Assembly: GCA_020047775.1 (NCBI GenBank)
Contig: JAIFNK010000296.1
Location: 1-5,358 of the forward strand
DNA: 5,358 nt
Source of the DNA: Akkermansia sp.
Lineage (GTDB): Bacteria > Verrucomicrobiota > Verrucomicrobiia > Verrucomicrobiales > Akkermansiaceae
Direction of reading: 5' to 3'
The translations under genes and the position numbers were made by a program. Numbering within the stretch: the stretch's first letter is position 1; the number at the start of each line of letters is the position of its first letter. This document shows positions 5,316 to 5,358 of the stretch, one piece after another. The notes below the pieces were generated by a model, which saw only the letters and a list, made by a program, of their open reading frames with translations, was not told the origin of the DNA and searched no databases.

Positions 5316-5358
5316 TTAGCCGGAGATGCCGAAGACCTCCACCTCGATGTAATGGTTC
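5316..5358 (-). CDS. C-terminal end of an unidentified protein (partial, 5' end outside window)
   Basis: On the minus strand one frame reads NHYIEVEVFGISG and then TAA (5318-5316). Only 13 full codons are visible, too few to name a family. Support for a real gene comes from the strong intrinsic terminator 30 nt beyond this stop on the same strand, together with GC-rich third positions typical of the neighbouring backbone gene. Another frame is also open over this short distance, so the reading frame is likely but not certain. Confidence 0.5.
   Translation of the reverse strand, partial: NHYIEVEVFGISG

Overview
The window reads as chromosomal DNA of a GC-rich, double-membraned bacterium. A lipoprotein with a clear lipobox, and an RHS protein of the kind common in Verrucomicrobiota and related groups, suggest a member of the PVC lineage. 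That taxonomic guess is an inference from sequence style only.

Left half (1-3045, + strand): the 3' end of an RHS-repeat polymorphic toxin, cut by the window edge. It carries the last RHS-core motifs, a hydrophobic linker and a C-terminal domain with a GHH signature that looks like an HNH/Endonuclease VII-type nuclease toxin. Three small same-strand genes follow, with gaps of 26, 10 and 46 nt: an unrecognised 135-residue protein in the cognate-immunity position, a TPR-like protein, and a SUKH (SMI1/KNR4)-type immunity protein. GC content falls from about 60% in the RHS core to 25-40% in the immunity genes, as expected of a swapped toxin-tip/immunity cassette.

Middle (3046-3467): no intact gene, but not empty. 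It holds an exact 31-bp inverted copy of part of the TPR gene, so the SUKH gene lies between two perfect inverted repeats. Next come the last ~33 codons of a TrpG/PabA-type glutamine amidotransferase (a gene remnant) with a hairpin at its stop codon, and then two diverged copies of a GC-rich palindromic intergenic repeat. It looks like a rearrangement scar at the edge of the toxin island.

Right half (3468-5358, - strand): a complete YfbK-type von Willebrand factor A lipoprotein, converging on the toxin cluster, then a strong intrinsic terminator belonging to a further minus-strand gene of which only the last 13 full codons are visible. These look like host backbone and have no evident functional link to the toxin cluster.

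The most noteworthy points are the 31-bp inverted repeats around the SUKH gene, the trpG-like scrap, and the unnamed immunity candidate next to the GHH toxin.
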